The notes: a model not told the origin generated them from the letters alone. Positions 16,856-26,194 are shown, numbered from the stretch's first letter. The stretch: DNA of 64,000 nucleotides from 3-1-20CM-4-69-9 sp963833655 (GCA_963833655.1 CAWHYL010000006.1:248001-312000); one strand, 5' to 3'. Made by a program: numbers and translations.

Positions 16856-17122
16856 TCAGAGTCCAAGGGCACGATCCACGGTTGCTTGGTCGATCCCGTC
16901 GACCTCGACGAGTTTCTCGCGCGAGCGTTGACCACGGACGATCACCACGCGCGACGGGGCGACGGACAAGCGCTTGGCTAGCAGGCGACACAACGCGTGG
17001 TTTGCGCGCCCCTCGTGCGCCGGCGCCGCCACCCGCACGAGAAGCACCCCGTCCAGGACTCCAACGACCTCGTCGCGGTGGGCGCCTGCCCGCACTCGGA
17101 CCGAGATCTTCGACTTGCTCAT
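16856..17122 (-). CDS. DUF167 (YggU-family) protein
   Basis: About 88 residues from ATG 17122 (an ATG three codons upstream is also in frame). It carries the DUF167 pattern: ISVRVRAGAHRDEVVG, LLVRVAAPAHEGRANHALCR, LLAKRLSVAPSRVVIVRGQR, SREKLVEVDG. Length and fold match the small YggU domain family, whose function is unknown. It is intact, although IS110 and repeat debris surround it. Confidence 0.85.
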   Translation of the reverse strand: MSKSKISVRVRAGAHRDEVVGVLDGVLLVRVAAPAHEGRANHALCRLLAKRLSVAPSRVVIVRGQRSREKLVEVDGIDQATVDRALGL

Positions 17123-17279
17123 GCCCCGCATGATCGCGTCGGCCGAGGGGCGCGCAGAGCCGCGGACGTCGACTAGGCCAGACCGTTATGGAGTGCCCGG
17201 CGCTTCGCTCGTAAGTTGGCGCGGGTTGCCGTCGGGAGTGGCCCGGCGGTAGAGCCGCAATTTACGCGAGGCGCCGGTG

Positions 17280-18350
17280 ATGAACGAAGGTGGCTGGGTC
17301 GGACTTGATGTGCACGCTCGCTCGCTGGTCGCGGGCGTGATCGGCAGGGAGAGCGGTGGGGTGCGGTCGCTGCGGCTACCGCCGGGGTGTGACGAGACGG
17401 TTGCGTGGTTGACGACGCTGCCGGCGCCGGTCCAGGTGTGTACGAGGCGGGGCCGACTGGGTACAGGCTTGCGCGCGCGTGCGCGGGGGCGGGGATCAAT
17501 TGCGTGGTCGCGGCGCCGATCGCGGATCCGGTCGGCGGCTGACCGTGTCAAGACCGACCGGCGCGACGCCGAGCGGCTGGCGAGGCTGCTTCGGCTCGGT
17601 GAGATCACGCCGATCCGGGTTCCCGCACCGGAGGAGGAGGCCGCGCGTGACCTCGTTCGTGCTCGCGAGGATGCCCGTCGCGATCTGATGCGGGCTCGCC
17701 ACCGGCTCTCGAGGCTGCTGCTGCGTCATGGGTTGGTGAATCACGCGACCGCGTGGACGCGGACGCACGCTGCGTGGCTTCGCCGGCAGCGGCTCCACAG
17801 CGGGCCGCTCGCAATCGTGTTCGACGAGTGCTACGGCCGGATGCTCGACGCGAAGAGCAGGCGCGACACGCTCGACAAGGCGATCGCCGAGCTCGCCGCC
17901 ACGCCGCCGTACGTCGATGTCGTCGGCCGGCTTGTTTGTCCGCGCGGCGTCTCTACGCTCACGGCGTTCGCGTTGACGGTCGAGCTCGGCGACTGGAACA
18001 GGTTCCGTCCCGAGTCGCTCGGGCCGTTCCTTGGTCTCACGCCAAGCGAATACTCAAGTGGCGAGCGGCGCCGTCAAGGCGGGATCACCAAGACCGGCAA
18101 CAGCCACGTACGCCGGCTCTTGATCGAGACCACCTGGCACCAGCGCCGCCCGTTCCGCATGAGCGTGACGCTGGAACGCAGACGAAACGGCAAACCCCGT
18201 CCCGTAGAAGCCCAGGCCGAGCGCAACGCTCGGCGGCTGCACGGACGCTGGCACGCGCTCGAGGCCCGAGGCAAGCCCCGCTCGATCGTCGTGGTCGCGG
18301 TCGCGCGCGAGCTCGCTGGACACTGCTGGGCGCTCGCGACGATGGAGTAG
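17280..18350 (+). mobile_element. IS110-family transposase with two compensating frameshifts
   Basis: About 356 residues. The N-terminal DEDD RuvC-like part starts GWVGLDVHARSLVAGVIG. The linker has DRVKTDRRDAERLARLLRLG, and the C-terminal Tnp20 part has SLGPFLGLTPSEYSSGE and RRQGGITKTGNSHVRRLLIE. Between about 17437 and 17530 the open frame reads CTRRGRLGTGLRARARG, but the neighbouring frame reads YEAGPTGYRLARACAGAG and INCVVAAP, the true family sequence. One indel at each end restores the frame but removes the catalytic Glu of YEAGPTGY. The protein is therefore probably inactive even though the frame is open. Confidence 0.88.
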
Positions 18351-18645
18351 CCGTCACGATCAACGGCTCGGCGAGGAGAGCGCACCGGCGCAACGACGCG
18401 AGCAGCGACCCGAGAGAACACTGTGAGCGGCCCGCACGGGTCACGCTCGACGCCAGAAAACGGCACCGCCCCTCATTTCGCACAACCGGTCATGCGGCAC
18501 CAACCCGCGCATATGAGTCGCGACACAGACGTCGACGACAGCCGAAGCGCTCCCCCCGCCGACTCAGACCCCGCAACCAGCCGGGGCGAATCGACACTGC
18601 GCAGTTGACGCGCCGCACTCCATATGAGTGACGCTTCTATGTTTG
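18351..18645. other. spacer between two convergent IS110 transposase genes
   Basis: 295 bp with no coding signal. It contains the related sequences GCATATGAGTCGCGACACAG (about 18511) and CCATATGAGTGACGC (about 18622), which could belong to element ends. Element boundaries cannot be fixed because IS110 members lack clear terminal inverted repeats. Confidence 0.35.
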
Positions 18646-19693
18646 TCAAGCGTGCAGCGGCGGTCCGTGTTCGAGGAGGCGGTAGAGGTTGCGGGCGAGG
18701 TAGCGCTTGAGGCAGCGGTTTGCTTCGCGTCTCGTCTTGCCTTCTTGGAGGCGCCGCTGGATGTAGGCGATCGTCGCGGGGTGTGAGCGTTTGCGGGTGA
18801 CGAGGATCATGTGGAGCGCGCGGTTGAGTCTGCGGTCGCCGCTGCGGTCGAGGCGGTAGCGGATCGTTTGACCGGAGGAGGCGGGGATCGGCGCTGCGCC
18901 GGCGAGTCTGGCGAAGGCGGCTTCCGAGCTGATGCGGCCGGGGTGTGACCAGGAGAGGACGAGCTGTGCCGCCGCGTGCGGTCCGACGCCTGGCTGGTCG
19001 AGCAGTTGAGGTGCAAGCTTGCGCGTGAGCGTCTCGATCTCGGCTGCGAGTTGGCGTTCCTCGCCGGTCAGCTGCAGGACGCGTCGGGCGATCGAGCGCA
19101 GCGCGAGCGCGCTCCCGCGAAGCTCGGGATCGCGTCGACTGGCAGGTCGAGTTGCCGCGAGCTGTCTCAGCAACCGTGCGCGGGTCAGCGGCCGCAGCTC
19201 GCTGCGCCACGGCTCGGGTGTCGTGATCAGCAGGTCACGCAGCTGGCAGAGAGCGGCCCGCTTGGCGTTGACGGCTCCTTCCCGTGCGGCCACCAGCGCC
19301 TGCAGCGCCTGGCGTTCACCGCCCGCCCGCGGTGTCGCCGGCCGTTCCTGGCTGAGCACGCTCCGCGCCGCGCGGACTGCATCGAGCGCGTCGCTCTTGC
19401 CGCCCGAGCGGCGCTCCCTCCGCAGCCTGCCCACCTCGAGCACCTGTTCAGTGCGACCGATGAGGAAGCGTGTTAGATCGGAACCGAATGAAACCGGTCC
19501 CTTCAACCGCGAACGCGCGCCGGTCGCGAGCGTGCCGGTCGACGAGCTTCAACGCCTGTGCGTAGCCGTCGCTGTTCGCGGCGACAGTCGCCTCGAACAC
19601 GATCGCGCCGCTGATCACGTGCACGACCGCGAGCGCGTGCGAGTCGCGGTGCGGATCGACACCAATGACGTAGTCCAGTTGATCTGCGAGCAT
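18646..19693 (-). pseudogene. IS110-family transposase (second subgroup), one-base frameshift
   Basis: The N-terminal piece (ATG 19693) reads MLADQLDYVIGVDPHRDSHA and ends AVEGTG, with the DEDD residues VD and E. Near 19491-19493 an extra T breaks the frame. The next frame continues FGSDLTRFLIGRTEQVLEVG, GGKSDALDAVRAARS and, in the Tnp20 domain, LLDQPGVGPHAAAQLVLSW and APIPASSGQTIRYRLDRSGD. Without that base the gene would encode about 345 residues, a full-length transposase. It is convergent with, and distant in sequence from, the other IS110 copy. Confidence 0.85.
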
Positions 19694-20019
19694 CCGTTGA
19701 CCGACCTCCAGCCCAAGCGTTGGGGGACACATCCGGTGTCGGTCTGGGGTGGAAACCGCGGGCGGCAGAACTGTGACGGGTCACGCGCTCGAGACGCGGA
19801 CAGGCTTCTGATCAAGCCAGCAGCGGGCGCCAGACCGGCGCCGCCGCGCACGCGCAGACAGTTCATTCCCAAGGCACACACGAAGCGGCCAATCCCCTGA
19901 CGAGTCACACACGGCACGGCGACAACCAGGCTGGCGAGCGCCCCAGACAGACACCCTCGCCGAGTCTTACCGACCCCTGAACGGCGGCTTCCATTTCACG
20001 TCGAACCCATCCTTGCCGG
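19694..20019 (-). other. upstream non-coding region of the second IS110, candidate bridge-RNA end
   Basis: 326 bp without coding signal directly upstream of the transposase start. In IS110-group elements the long non-coding end next to the transposase start encodes the bridge RNA that selects target and donor. I see no structure I can define by eye, so this assignment rests only on position and family. Confidence 0.25.
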
Positions 20020-20979
20020 CTAGATGTGTTCGGGAAGACCGAAGCGGCCGGGCAGCGCTGGGTCGATGAAGAAGGTGATCTCGTCGACCTTGCTTCCGCT
20101 CAGGGTGAGCACCATCATGCCCCAGGGCTGCGAGCGCAGGTAGCAGCCGAAGGCGGGCTGGCCGTTGGCGCGGGTCGGGCGTACCTGTAGCGGGGCGCCG
20201 CGGACCTCGGCGCCGTGGTCGAGGTACACGCCGATTGCTTCGTGTCCGATGAGCTCGCCCGGGCTCGGCGGCATGGTCACACGAGCGTCGGAGCTCAGCA
20301 GAGTTAGGAGGCGCGCCGTGTCGCCGGCTTCGACGGCGTCGCTGAAGGTGGCGAGAAGGTTCCGTTCGGTCGGCGAGTCGGGAAGCGGCGCCTGCTCGCG
20401 TTCGACGGTGTACGAGTCGAGCGTTGCGCGTGCGCGTTGGAGCGCGGCTTTGACCGACTGCGGCGTCGTCTCGAGGATCGAGGCGGCTTCGTCGGTGGGG
20501 AAGCCGAGCACGTCGCGCAGCACGAGCGCTGCGCGCTGCTTCGCAGGCAGCTGCTGCAGCGCGACGATGAACGAGAGCTGGATCGCTTCGCGCTGCTCAT
20601 AGCGTGCTTCAGGCCCGGGAGCGGGATCCGGAAGCGCGCTGTCCGCGTAAGGCTCGAGCCAGCTGGGCTCGACGGCGGGGCGGGTTCTTGACGGTCTCAT
20701 GGTGTTCTCCGTGGCGGGGCGGCGCCCGCGTTCGCGAATTGCGTTGAGACTCCGGTGGGTTGCGATCCGGTAGAGCCAGGAGCGCAGCGACGCCCGCTCC
20801 TCGAAGCGGTTGAGCCCGCGCCAGGCGGCGAGCAGTGTTTCCTGAACGAGATCCTCGGCGTCCTGCACGGAGCCGAGTAGCCGGTAGCAATGCAACTGGA
20901 GCTCGCGCCGGAACGGCTCGACCAGCGTCGCGAACGCGCGCTCGTCACCTCCCCTGGCCCGCTCGAGATCGACGGTCAT
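20020..20979 (-). CDS. ECF RNA polymerase sigma factor with C-terminal SnoaL-like domain
   Basis: 319 residues from ATG 20979. Region 2 is visible as LVEPFRRELQLHCYRLLGSV and DAEDLVQETLLAAWRGLNRF, with RSWLYRIATHRSLNAIRERG. Region 4 is ALQQLPAKQRAALVLRDVLG followed by TPQSVKAALQRAR. The last 130 residues form a SnoaL/NTF2-like domain (DAVEAGDTARLLTLLSSDAR), as in SigJ/SigG/ECF41-type factors, which use it in place of an anti-sigma. Upstream in-frame codons lack coding character. It is divergent from the small ORF and MFS gene at 21054-22546, which it may control. Confidence 0.9.
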   Translation of the reverse strand: MTVDLERARGGDERAFATLVEPFRRELQLHCYRLLGSVQDAEDLVQETLLAAWRGLNRFEERASLRSWLYRIATHRSLNAIRERGRRPATENTMRPSRTRPAVEPSWLEPYADSALPDPAPGPEARYEQREAIQLSFIVALQQLPAKQRAALVLRDVLGFPTDEAASILETTPQSVKAALQRARATLDSYTVEREQAPLPDSPTERNLLATFSDAVEAGDTARLLTLLSSDARVTMPPSPGELIGHEAIGVYLDHGAEVRGAPLQVRPTRANGQPAFGCYLRSQPWGMMVLTLSGSKVDEITFFIDPALPGRFGLPEHI

Positions 20980-21009
20980 CGCATCAATGACACCAGGTCC
21001 GTCGTAAAT

Positions 21010-21021
21010 GGACCGCGGTCC
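21010..21021. promoter_or_regulatory. 12-bp perfect palindrome in divergent promoter region
   Basis: GGACCGCGGTCC lies between the sigma factor start (20979) and the plus-strand ORF start (21054). It could be an operator for the divergent pair. A 12-bp palindrome in GC-rich DNA can arise by chance, so support is weak. Confidence 0.3.
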
Positions 21022-21053
21022 GTTTCGCGGCATCGCGGTGTCTTTGACCTCCG

Positions 21054-21260
21054 ATGTACCCCGAGCTGATTCATCAGCTAGTGCTCGAGCGGATGGCCCG
21101 CTTCCAGCGCGATGCCGATCGGTACCGCCAGGCCCGGGAGGCCCACATCCGCCCGCCCCGGCCCGTGCGGACGGCGATCGAGCTGCGGCTGAGCGCCTGC
21201 CGCGAGGAGCTCGAGTGCCTCGCTCGCCGTCGTGGAGCGGCGGGTCGCTCAACAGAGTGA
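21054..21260 (+). CDS. small hypothetical protein, 68 aa
   Basis: It begins MYPELIHQLVLERMARFQRD and is Arg/Ala/Glu-rich and helical. Short proteins starting M(Y/H)PEL are common next to actinobacterial regulators and transporters, with no known function. Its stop overlaps the GTG start of the MFS transporter (GTGA at 21257-21260), which supports real translation and coupling. Confidence 0.6.
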   Translation: MYPELIHQLVLERMARFQRDADRYRQAREAHIRPPRPVRTAIELRLSACREELECLARRRGAAGRSTE

Positions 21261-22546
21261 GCAGCGCGCTCGCACGTGTGTTCGCCGTTTGGCGTACGGG
21301 CCTACCGAGGCCTGTCCTCGTTCTTCAGGGCGGGAACGCGCTCAACTACTTCGGCAGCGGACTGATCCTTCCCTTCGAGATCATCTACCTCCACGCGGCC
21401 CGCGGCTTCTCGACGGCGACCGCGGGGCTGGTGCTGGCGACGGTCATGGGCACGGCCGCAGTGGTAACGCTCCCTTCGGGTGCGCTCCTCGATCGTTTCA
21501 GTGCGAAACGGATCCTGATCGCGGGGAATGTTGTGAACGCACTCGGCTACGGGGGCTTGGCGTTTGTCGACCGTCCTTGGCAAGGCTTCGTCTGCTCGGC
21601 CGTCGGCGGTGCCGGGTTCGGATTCGTGGGAACCGCCGGCCAAGTTCTGACCTTGACCCTGGTCCCGGCGGAGCAGCGCGCCGCATCGATCGCGCTCCGA
21701 CGAGTCGCAGGCAACTTCGGTCTCGGCCTCGGCGCGACGGTTGCCGGCTTCATCGTCGCGGCCACCCATCATCACCTCCAGGCGTTCCAGGGCCTCTACC
21801 TCTTCGACGCAGTCACGTTCGTCGTCTTCGCGCTGGTTGTGCTCGTCTGGATCCCGGATCCTGGCCTCGCGGATGCTCCGTCGGCGAGCGAGGGCTCACG
21901 GGGTTTCCGAGCTGTTGCTCGGGATCGGCTCTTGCTCGCCTTGATCGCGGGCAACCTCGCGCTTGTGATGATCGGCGGCGCGTTCTTCTCCAACATCCTG
22001 CCGCCGTTTGCGGAGGCGCATACACCTGTCGGGCCCGTTGGGATCGGTGTCGTCGTCTTCATCAACACCTTCTTCATCGTCGTAGCGCAGGTACCGGCGA
22101 CACGGGTGGTGGCGCGGACGCGCCGCACTCACGCTTTGTTCGCCACCAGCGCCATATTCGCAGTCGGCCTGCTCGCGGTCCTGCTCGCAACGCTCACGCA
22201 CTCGACGCTCGCCGCTACCACCGTCTTGGCCGGCGTCGCGATCCTGATCGCGATCGCTGAGTGTGGCCAGTTCATCGTGCTCGGCCCGCTAGTCGCGGAA
22301 ATCGCGCCGCCGCATCTGCTCGGCCGCTACATGTCGCTCTACCAGCTCAGCTTCATGGTCGGTGTGGCTCTCGGCCCCGCGGTCGGCGGCGTGCTGCTCG
22401 CAACGTCGCCCGACACCATCTGGTCGGGCGGCGCCTTCGCGCTGGCACTGACCGGAGCCGGCTTCCTTCGACTCGGAAACCGGATACCCGACCCCCTCTT
22501 GCCGACGAAATCCCCGCCGCTGCAGGCCGCGTCAGAGGCGACCTGA
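21257..22546 (+). CDS. MFS transporter
   Basis: 429 residues with about 12 membrane segments. The start GTG 21257 is fixed by overlap with the preceding small ORF. The family loop-2 motif appears as GALLDRFSAKRILIAGN (G-x3-D-R-x-G/S-R/K), followed by GGAGFGFVGTAGQ. Later helices include LLALIAGNLALVMIGGAFF and MSLYQLSFMVGVALGPAVGG. This fits drug/H+ antiporter-type (DHA) exporters. The gene is divergent from the ECF sigma factor. The substrate is unknown. Confidence 0.88.
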   Translation: MSSALARVFAVWRTGLPRPVLVLQGGNALNYFGSGLILPFEIIYLHAARGFSTATAGLVLATVMGTAAVVTLPSGALLDRFSAKRILIAGNVVNALGYGGLAFVDRPWQGFVCSAVGGAGFGFVGTAGQVLTLTLVPAEQRAASIALRRVAGNFGLGLGATVAGFIVAATHHHLQAFQGLYLFDAVTFVVFALVVLVWIPDPGLADAPSASEGSRGFRAVARDRLLLALIAGNLALVMIGGAFFSNILPPFAEAHTPVGPVGIGVVVFINTFFIVVAQVPATRVVARTRRTHALFATSAIFAVGLLAVLLATLTHSTLAATTVLAGVAILIAIAECGQFIVLGPLVAEIAPPHLLGRYMSLYQLSFMVGVALGPAVGGVLLATSPDTIWSGGAFALALTGAGFLRLGNRIPDPLLPTKSPPLQAASEAT

Positions 22547-22783
22547 CGCGCCGAGGGATGGCGGGGGTCCTCTGACCGGGCGCCCATCGCAGTGACACAG
22601 CACGGCGAAGCCGATGTCAAGGCCGCGATGCACGCGCAGGGCTCGCGCGATTGCCCAAACGTCCTCAGGCGCTGCCAATCAGGCGACAGAGGCGTGGGTT
22701 GCGCCAGCGATGCGGAATGTCACCCGGAGATCTCGGGGTATCGACCCTCGACAGCGACCCGTTGAACGCCGTGAACCCGAGGC
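22547..22783. other. no gene seen
   Basis: About 240 bp after the MFS stop. No frame shows codon bias, a ribosome site or a recognisable peptide. Confidence 0.4.
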
Positions 22784-22813
22784 AAGGGCACCGCATTCGT
22801 GGGCGGTGCCCTT
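22784..22813 (-). terminator. perfect 11-bp hairpin, terminator-like
   Basis: AAGGGCACCGC (22784-22794) pairs exactly with GCGGTGCCCTT (22803-22813) around an 8-base loop. It lies 17 bp past the stop of the minus-strand gene at 22831. There is no long T run, as is common in actinobacteria. Confidence 0.6.
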
Positions 22814-22830
22814 CGCGCTAGCCGCAGTGC

Positions 22831-23058
22831 CTAGTCCAGCGGCCGCTTCAGCAACACAACGGGCCAAGCCATGAGGTCGCCGTACTTCAGCGACAGGCCA
22901 ACCGCCTCCCAGCCCTGTTCTCCGAGCTCGTTCAGCTGCTCGGGTGCGAAGACGTCTTCTTCCTTTTTGACGCTCTTCGCCTCCTTGAGCGGCACGACGA
23001 GATACTCGAACCGAGTCGTCGAGATCGTCGGAGCGTCAGTCATCGGTGCGCTCGCCAT
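22831..23058 (-). CDS. DUF4177-like small protein
   Basis: 75 residues from ATG 23058, which has AGGAGG nine bases upstream; a longer in-frame start at 23094 lies before that site. The core is TTRFEYLVVPLKEAKS, then LNELGEQGWEAVGLSLKYGD and PVVLLKRPLD. The pattern of a strand, then LNxLGxxGWE, then a strand with LLKR is typical of DUF4177-type proteins, whose function is unknown. It is intact among repeats. Confidence 0.8.
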   Translation of the reverse strand: MASAPMTDAPTISTTRFEYLVVPLKEAKSVKKEEDVFAPEQLNELGEQGWEAVGLSLKYGDLMAWPVVLLKRPLD

Positions 23059-23257
23059 AGCTGACACCTCCTCTCTTCCAACGAAGCGTGTCACTCCGCG
23101 GCGAGCGCCGCATCAGTGAAGACGCGCAAGGACGACTGCGGTAAATCAACGGCCTTGCGAGGCTCAGTGCCCACCACGCTTCTCGGAGTCACCGGCGAGG
23201 CGCGCGTCGAGTGTGCAAGCGCACTCTCGCCTGACCGCGCCGCAGAGAAGCTGACCC

Positions 23258-23600
23258 GGATGCTTCCGTCGAAGCGAGACGCGCGGGTCCCGCCAAAGTG
23301 ACGTATTCGCCTCGGAACGAACCTCCTCGCGCGCGCACGAGGCTTGATCAACGCGAGTCGCTCCGACTGTCGAACTCCCTGGCACTCGTCGGCGTTCCGT
23401 GAACTTGAGCGACTCGGGAGGGACGGGAGGCCGCATCTACTTCTCGCGTGTCAAGAGAAGCCCGCGGACGCCGCGGAGACATATGCGGAAGCGCCCCGGC
23501 TGCAGCAGCAGTGCCTGTCTCCGACTCGACTCAAGATCGCTCTGCGTTCGGGGCCAACAGACCGTGCGGCATCACACCGGCTGGGAATCTCGCAGTAGGG
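23258..23600 (+). repeat. non-coding repeat block: modules A, B and degenerate C
   Basis: Module A is at about 23258-23350 (GGATGCTTCCGTCGAAGCGA). Module B is at about 23390-23500 (GACTCGGGAGGGACGGGAGG, GCCGCGGAGACATATGCGGA). A diverged module C is at about 23500-23590 (GACTCGACTCAAGATCGCTC). The order A-B-C matches 28876-29233. No genes are present. Confidence 0.7.
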
Positions 23601-23630
23601 TCGGAACGTCAGATCCCGCCCGGAGAGCAA

Positions 23631-23816
23631 GTGAGAAGCGCGGCCGATACGCCAAGCATCGAGGTCGAGGCGCACAAGGATGCGGCGGGGAACGTCGTCC
23701 GCGTTCAAGTTCGCTTTGGGCCGCACTATCTGGTCGAGGTGAACAAGAACCAAGACCTTGTCGTCTTCGAGCTGCGCGCCACGCATCACGGTTTCACGGC
23801 CGACGCGTCCACCTAG
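23631..23816 (+). CDS. small hypothetical protein, possibly truncated by a frameshift
   Basis: 61 residues from GTG 23631: PSIEVEAHKDAAGNVVRVQV, RFGPHYLVEVNKNQDLVVFE, ATHHGFTADAST. The peptide looks genuine (alternating strands, charge pattern). A stop follows at once, but the neighbouring frame continues LGGEFEKIIETGDVPLT to 23866, so a one-base indel near 23815 may have shortened the original gene. The family is not recognised. Confidence 0.5.
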   Translation: MRSAADTPSIEVEAHKDAAGNVVRVQVRFGPHYLVEVNKNQDLVVFELRATHHGFTADAST

Positions 23817-23929
23817 GTGGCGAGTTCGAGAAGATCATCGAGACGGGCGACGTTCCGCTTACCTAAGCAATCATGGCCGCACAGGCGCCAGTCCGCGCGC
23901 CAGTTCTTGACGCACGTGTGCTGCTTCGC

Positions 23930-24215
23930 CCACGCTTCGAGGAGCGGCGGCCACCGTGCTCGAGTCGCCCACGCATGATGTGGTCATTGAGTCACACGAA
24001 GAGCCATCGAGGCCGCAGGCGACGACCGGCTCTCTGACAGCGCCATTGTCGTCCTTGGTGGGCTGATGGAACCAAGGCAGATGGAGATCAGCGCTTACAC
24101 CCACTACGACCAGACCGGGGAGCACACCCTGTCGGTCTTCTCGCTCCGGGATGCCCATTTCGACGAGATCGCCCGCTATCAGGGGAGTACGGGTAGCTCG
24201 GGTCGTACGCCGTGA
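23930..24215 (+). pseudogene. remnant of an unidentified small soluble protein
   Basis: One frame reads AATVLESPTHDVVIESHE. After a one-base shift near 24000 the next reads AIEAAGDDRLSDSAIVVLGG, LMEPRQMEISAYTHYDQTGE and HTLSVFSLRDAHFDEIARYQ to TGA 24213-24215. The joined peptide is clearly protein-like (possibly an NTF2/SnoaL fold) but lacks a start and an intact frame. Confidence 0.5.
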
Positions 24216-24397
24216 TGTGACAGCGGCAAGGGCCGGGACCGCCGTGACCTTGGGGGGACGCTAGCGGAGACGCGGCCGCGGCTGGACACCTCCGGCCACG
24301 GGACCGAGGGGGATTGACGGCGGCACCCGAACGGAGAAGGATCTCCCTCGTCAGCATCGCCGGCGGTGGGGCGCCGGCCTGTTCGAGGGGAGGACCA

Positions 24398-25885
24398 ATG
24401 AAAAGAGGACATGTGCTCGCGCTCGCCGCGAGCGTGCTCGCGTTGACGGCCGCGGCCGGTGGTGCGGGCGCCTCACGCCATGCGCTGCCGCTTCCGCGAC
24501 CCATGTGGAACGACGCGCAACTGATCAGCCAGGGAACGACGCCGCCAACGGAGGCGCAGTGCCAGTCCGTCGGACGCCGCTGCTTCACACCGCAGGCGAT
24601 CCAGTCGGCGTACAACGTCGGCCCGCTGTACGCACGCGGCCTCACCGGCGCGGGCCAGACGATCGCCATCGTCGACTCCTACGGGTCCGACACGATCGCG
24701 CACGACCTGCACGTCTTCGACCAGGCCTTCGGGCTCCCGGCGATGTGCGGCGAGGAAGGCGTTACCTGTTCCGCCGGGATGCCAACGTTCAGCCGACTCG
24801 CGCTGCAGGGGACGCCCGCGACCAAGGCGCCGCCCTCGCAGAGCAAAGGCACCGGCCAGGAGGACAAGAGCGCTTGGGCGATCGAGGTCTCCCTCGACGT
24901 CGAGACGGCACATGCGATGGCGCCCGGCGCGAACATCCTGCTCGTCACGACGCCGACCGCAGAGACACTCGGCGTCCAGGGCTTCCCGCAGATGATGTCG
25001 GCGATCGACTACGTCGTCACCCACCACCTCGCAAGCGTCGTCTCGATGAGCCTCGCCGCGACCGAGCAGAGCTTCAACGGGCTCGCCGCCCTCAAGCAGC
25101 TGCGCTATGCGTTCGAGGACGCGGCCGTGAACGGCGTCAGTGTCGTCGCCGGCAGCGGCGACTTCGGCAGCCTCGGCGTGCTCAAGCAGCCCGTCTCGCA
25201 GGGTGGATCGCTGCTGCCCTACCCGGCCGTTTGGTGGCCGGCCTCCGACCCGCTCGTAACCGGGATCGGCGGCACCTACCTCTGCACTGACCCGACCGCG
25301 ACGACGAACGAGCCGCGCACGATCACCCCCGGCCCTCCGGTCCGCTGCCTGGCGAACCCGACCCAGGCCGAGGTCGGCTGGATCGACAGCGGCGGCGGCT
25401 TCAGCGCCGTCTTCGGCCGACCGTCCTACCAGAACACGCTGCCGGCGGGCTCGACGCCGATCCCGGCCTCGTCTCGCGGCGTCCCGGACGTCGCGCTGCA
25501 GGCGAGCGCCACCACGGGCGCGCTCATCTACATCTCGCTGCCGCCGGACGGGAACAGCGGCCTGATCTGCGGCTCCGCTCCGTGCTCGACCGGCTGGTAC
25601 GACATCGGCGGCACCTCGCTGGCGACGCCGCAATGGGCGGGTCTGATCTCGCTCGCCGACCAGCTCGCCGGACACGGGCTCGGACTGCTCAATCCCGCCC
25701 TGTACGCGCTGGCCGCCAATCCCGCCCGCTACGCGGCGGACTTCTATGACGTCGTCGTCGGCAACAACGGCGCCGGCGCACCCGACGTTCCCGGATACCC
25801 GGCGACCCCTGGTTGGGACCCCGTCACCGGCCTCGGGACGCCGAACGCCGCCAACCTCGTCCCCGACCTCGTCGCTGCCGGGTAG
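24398..25885 (+). CDS. secreted S53 (sedolisin) serine-carboxyl peptidase lacking a prodomain
   Basis: 495 residues from ATG 24398, with GAGGGGAGG upstream. The signal peptide is MKRGHVLALAASVLALTAAA. The catalytic residues are all visible: Glu163 and Asp167 in WAIEVSLDVETAHAMAPGA, the oxyanion Asp255 in AGSGDFGS, and Ser407 in GGTSLATPQWAGL. The Ca2+ site region is DFYDVVVGNN and GWDPVTGLGTPNA. The catalytic domain starts almost at once (FTPQAIQSAYNV, about 63), so the usual pro-kumamolisin prodomain of about 150-180 residues is absent. The protein is probably an extracellular acid protease. Confidence 0.9.
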   Translation: MKRGHVLALAASVLALTAAAGGAGASRHALPLPRPMWNDAQLISQGTTPPTEAQCQSVGRRCFTPQAIQSAYNVGPLYARGLTGAGQTIAIVDSYGSDTIAHDLHVFDQAFGLPAMCGEEGVTCSAGMPTFSRLALQGTPATKAPPSQSKGTGQEDKSAWAIEVSLDVETAHAMAPGANILLVTTPTAETLGVQGFPQMMSAIDYVVTHHLASVVSMSLAATEQSFNGLAALKQLRYAFEDAAVNGVSVVAGSGDFGSLGVLKQPVSQGGSLLPYPAVWWPASDPLVTGIGGTYLCTDPTATTNEPRTITPGPPVRCLANPTQAEVGWIDSGGGFSAVFGRPSYQNTLPAGSTPIPASSRGVPDVALQASATTGALIYISLPPDGNSGLICGSAPCSTGWYDIGGTSLATPQWAGLISLADQLAGHGLGLLNPALYALAANPARYAADFYDVVVGNNGAGAPDVPGYPATPGWDPVTGLGTPNAANLVPDLVAAG

Positions 25886-25905
25886 ACGCGGCGAAAGCTA
25901 GACCC

Positions 25906-25941
25906 GCCTGCCCGCCTCGTCGGTCGACGGGGCGGGCAGGC
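25906..25941 (+). terminator. 11-bp hairpin after the sedolisin gene
   Basis: GCCTGCCCGCC (25906-25916) pairs perfectly with GGCGGGCAGGC (25931-25941) around a 14-base loop, 20 bp past the stop. It is terminator-like without a T tract. Confidence 0.55.
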
Positions 25942-26194
25942 CGAATGTCCGCGGCGGCGCGCCCCGCCAGCCGGGGCCGCCTGTCACCTCAACGAGGAGG
26001 AGTTGGCCAAACCGCCTGCGCGTGTGCTTCCTTTGCGCGCTCCGGGTCGAAGCTCGTCTTGTTCTTCCCTCAAGGTCGTGTCCTTTCTTTGCGTGCCGCG
26101 TCTGAGAGTGACTTCGTCGCTGTTGCGGGAACCCACCGATACTGCAACACGCACGCCACAGCCGAACTCATCACTAGTGGGGCGCCCGTCCCGA

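Noticed and set aside
24473..25675. Minus-strand open frame of 400 codons opposite the sedolisin
   Set aside because: Composition is Arg/Asp/Val noise and it mirrors the third-position GC of the protease.
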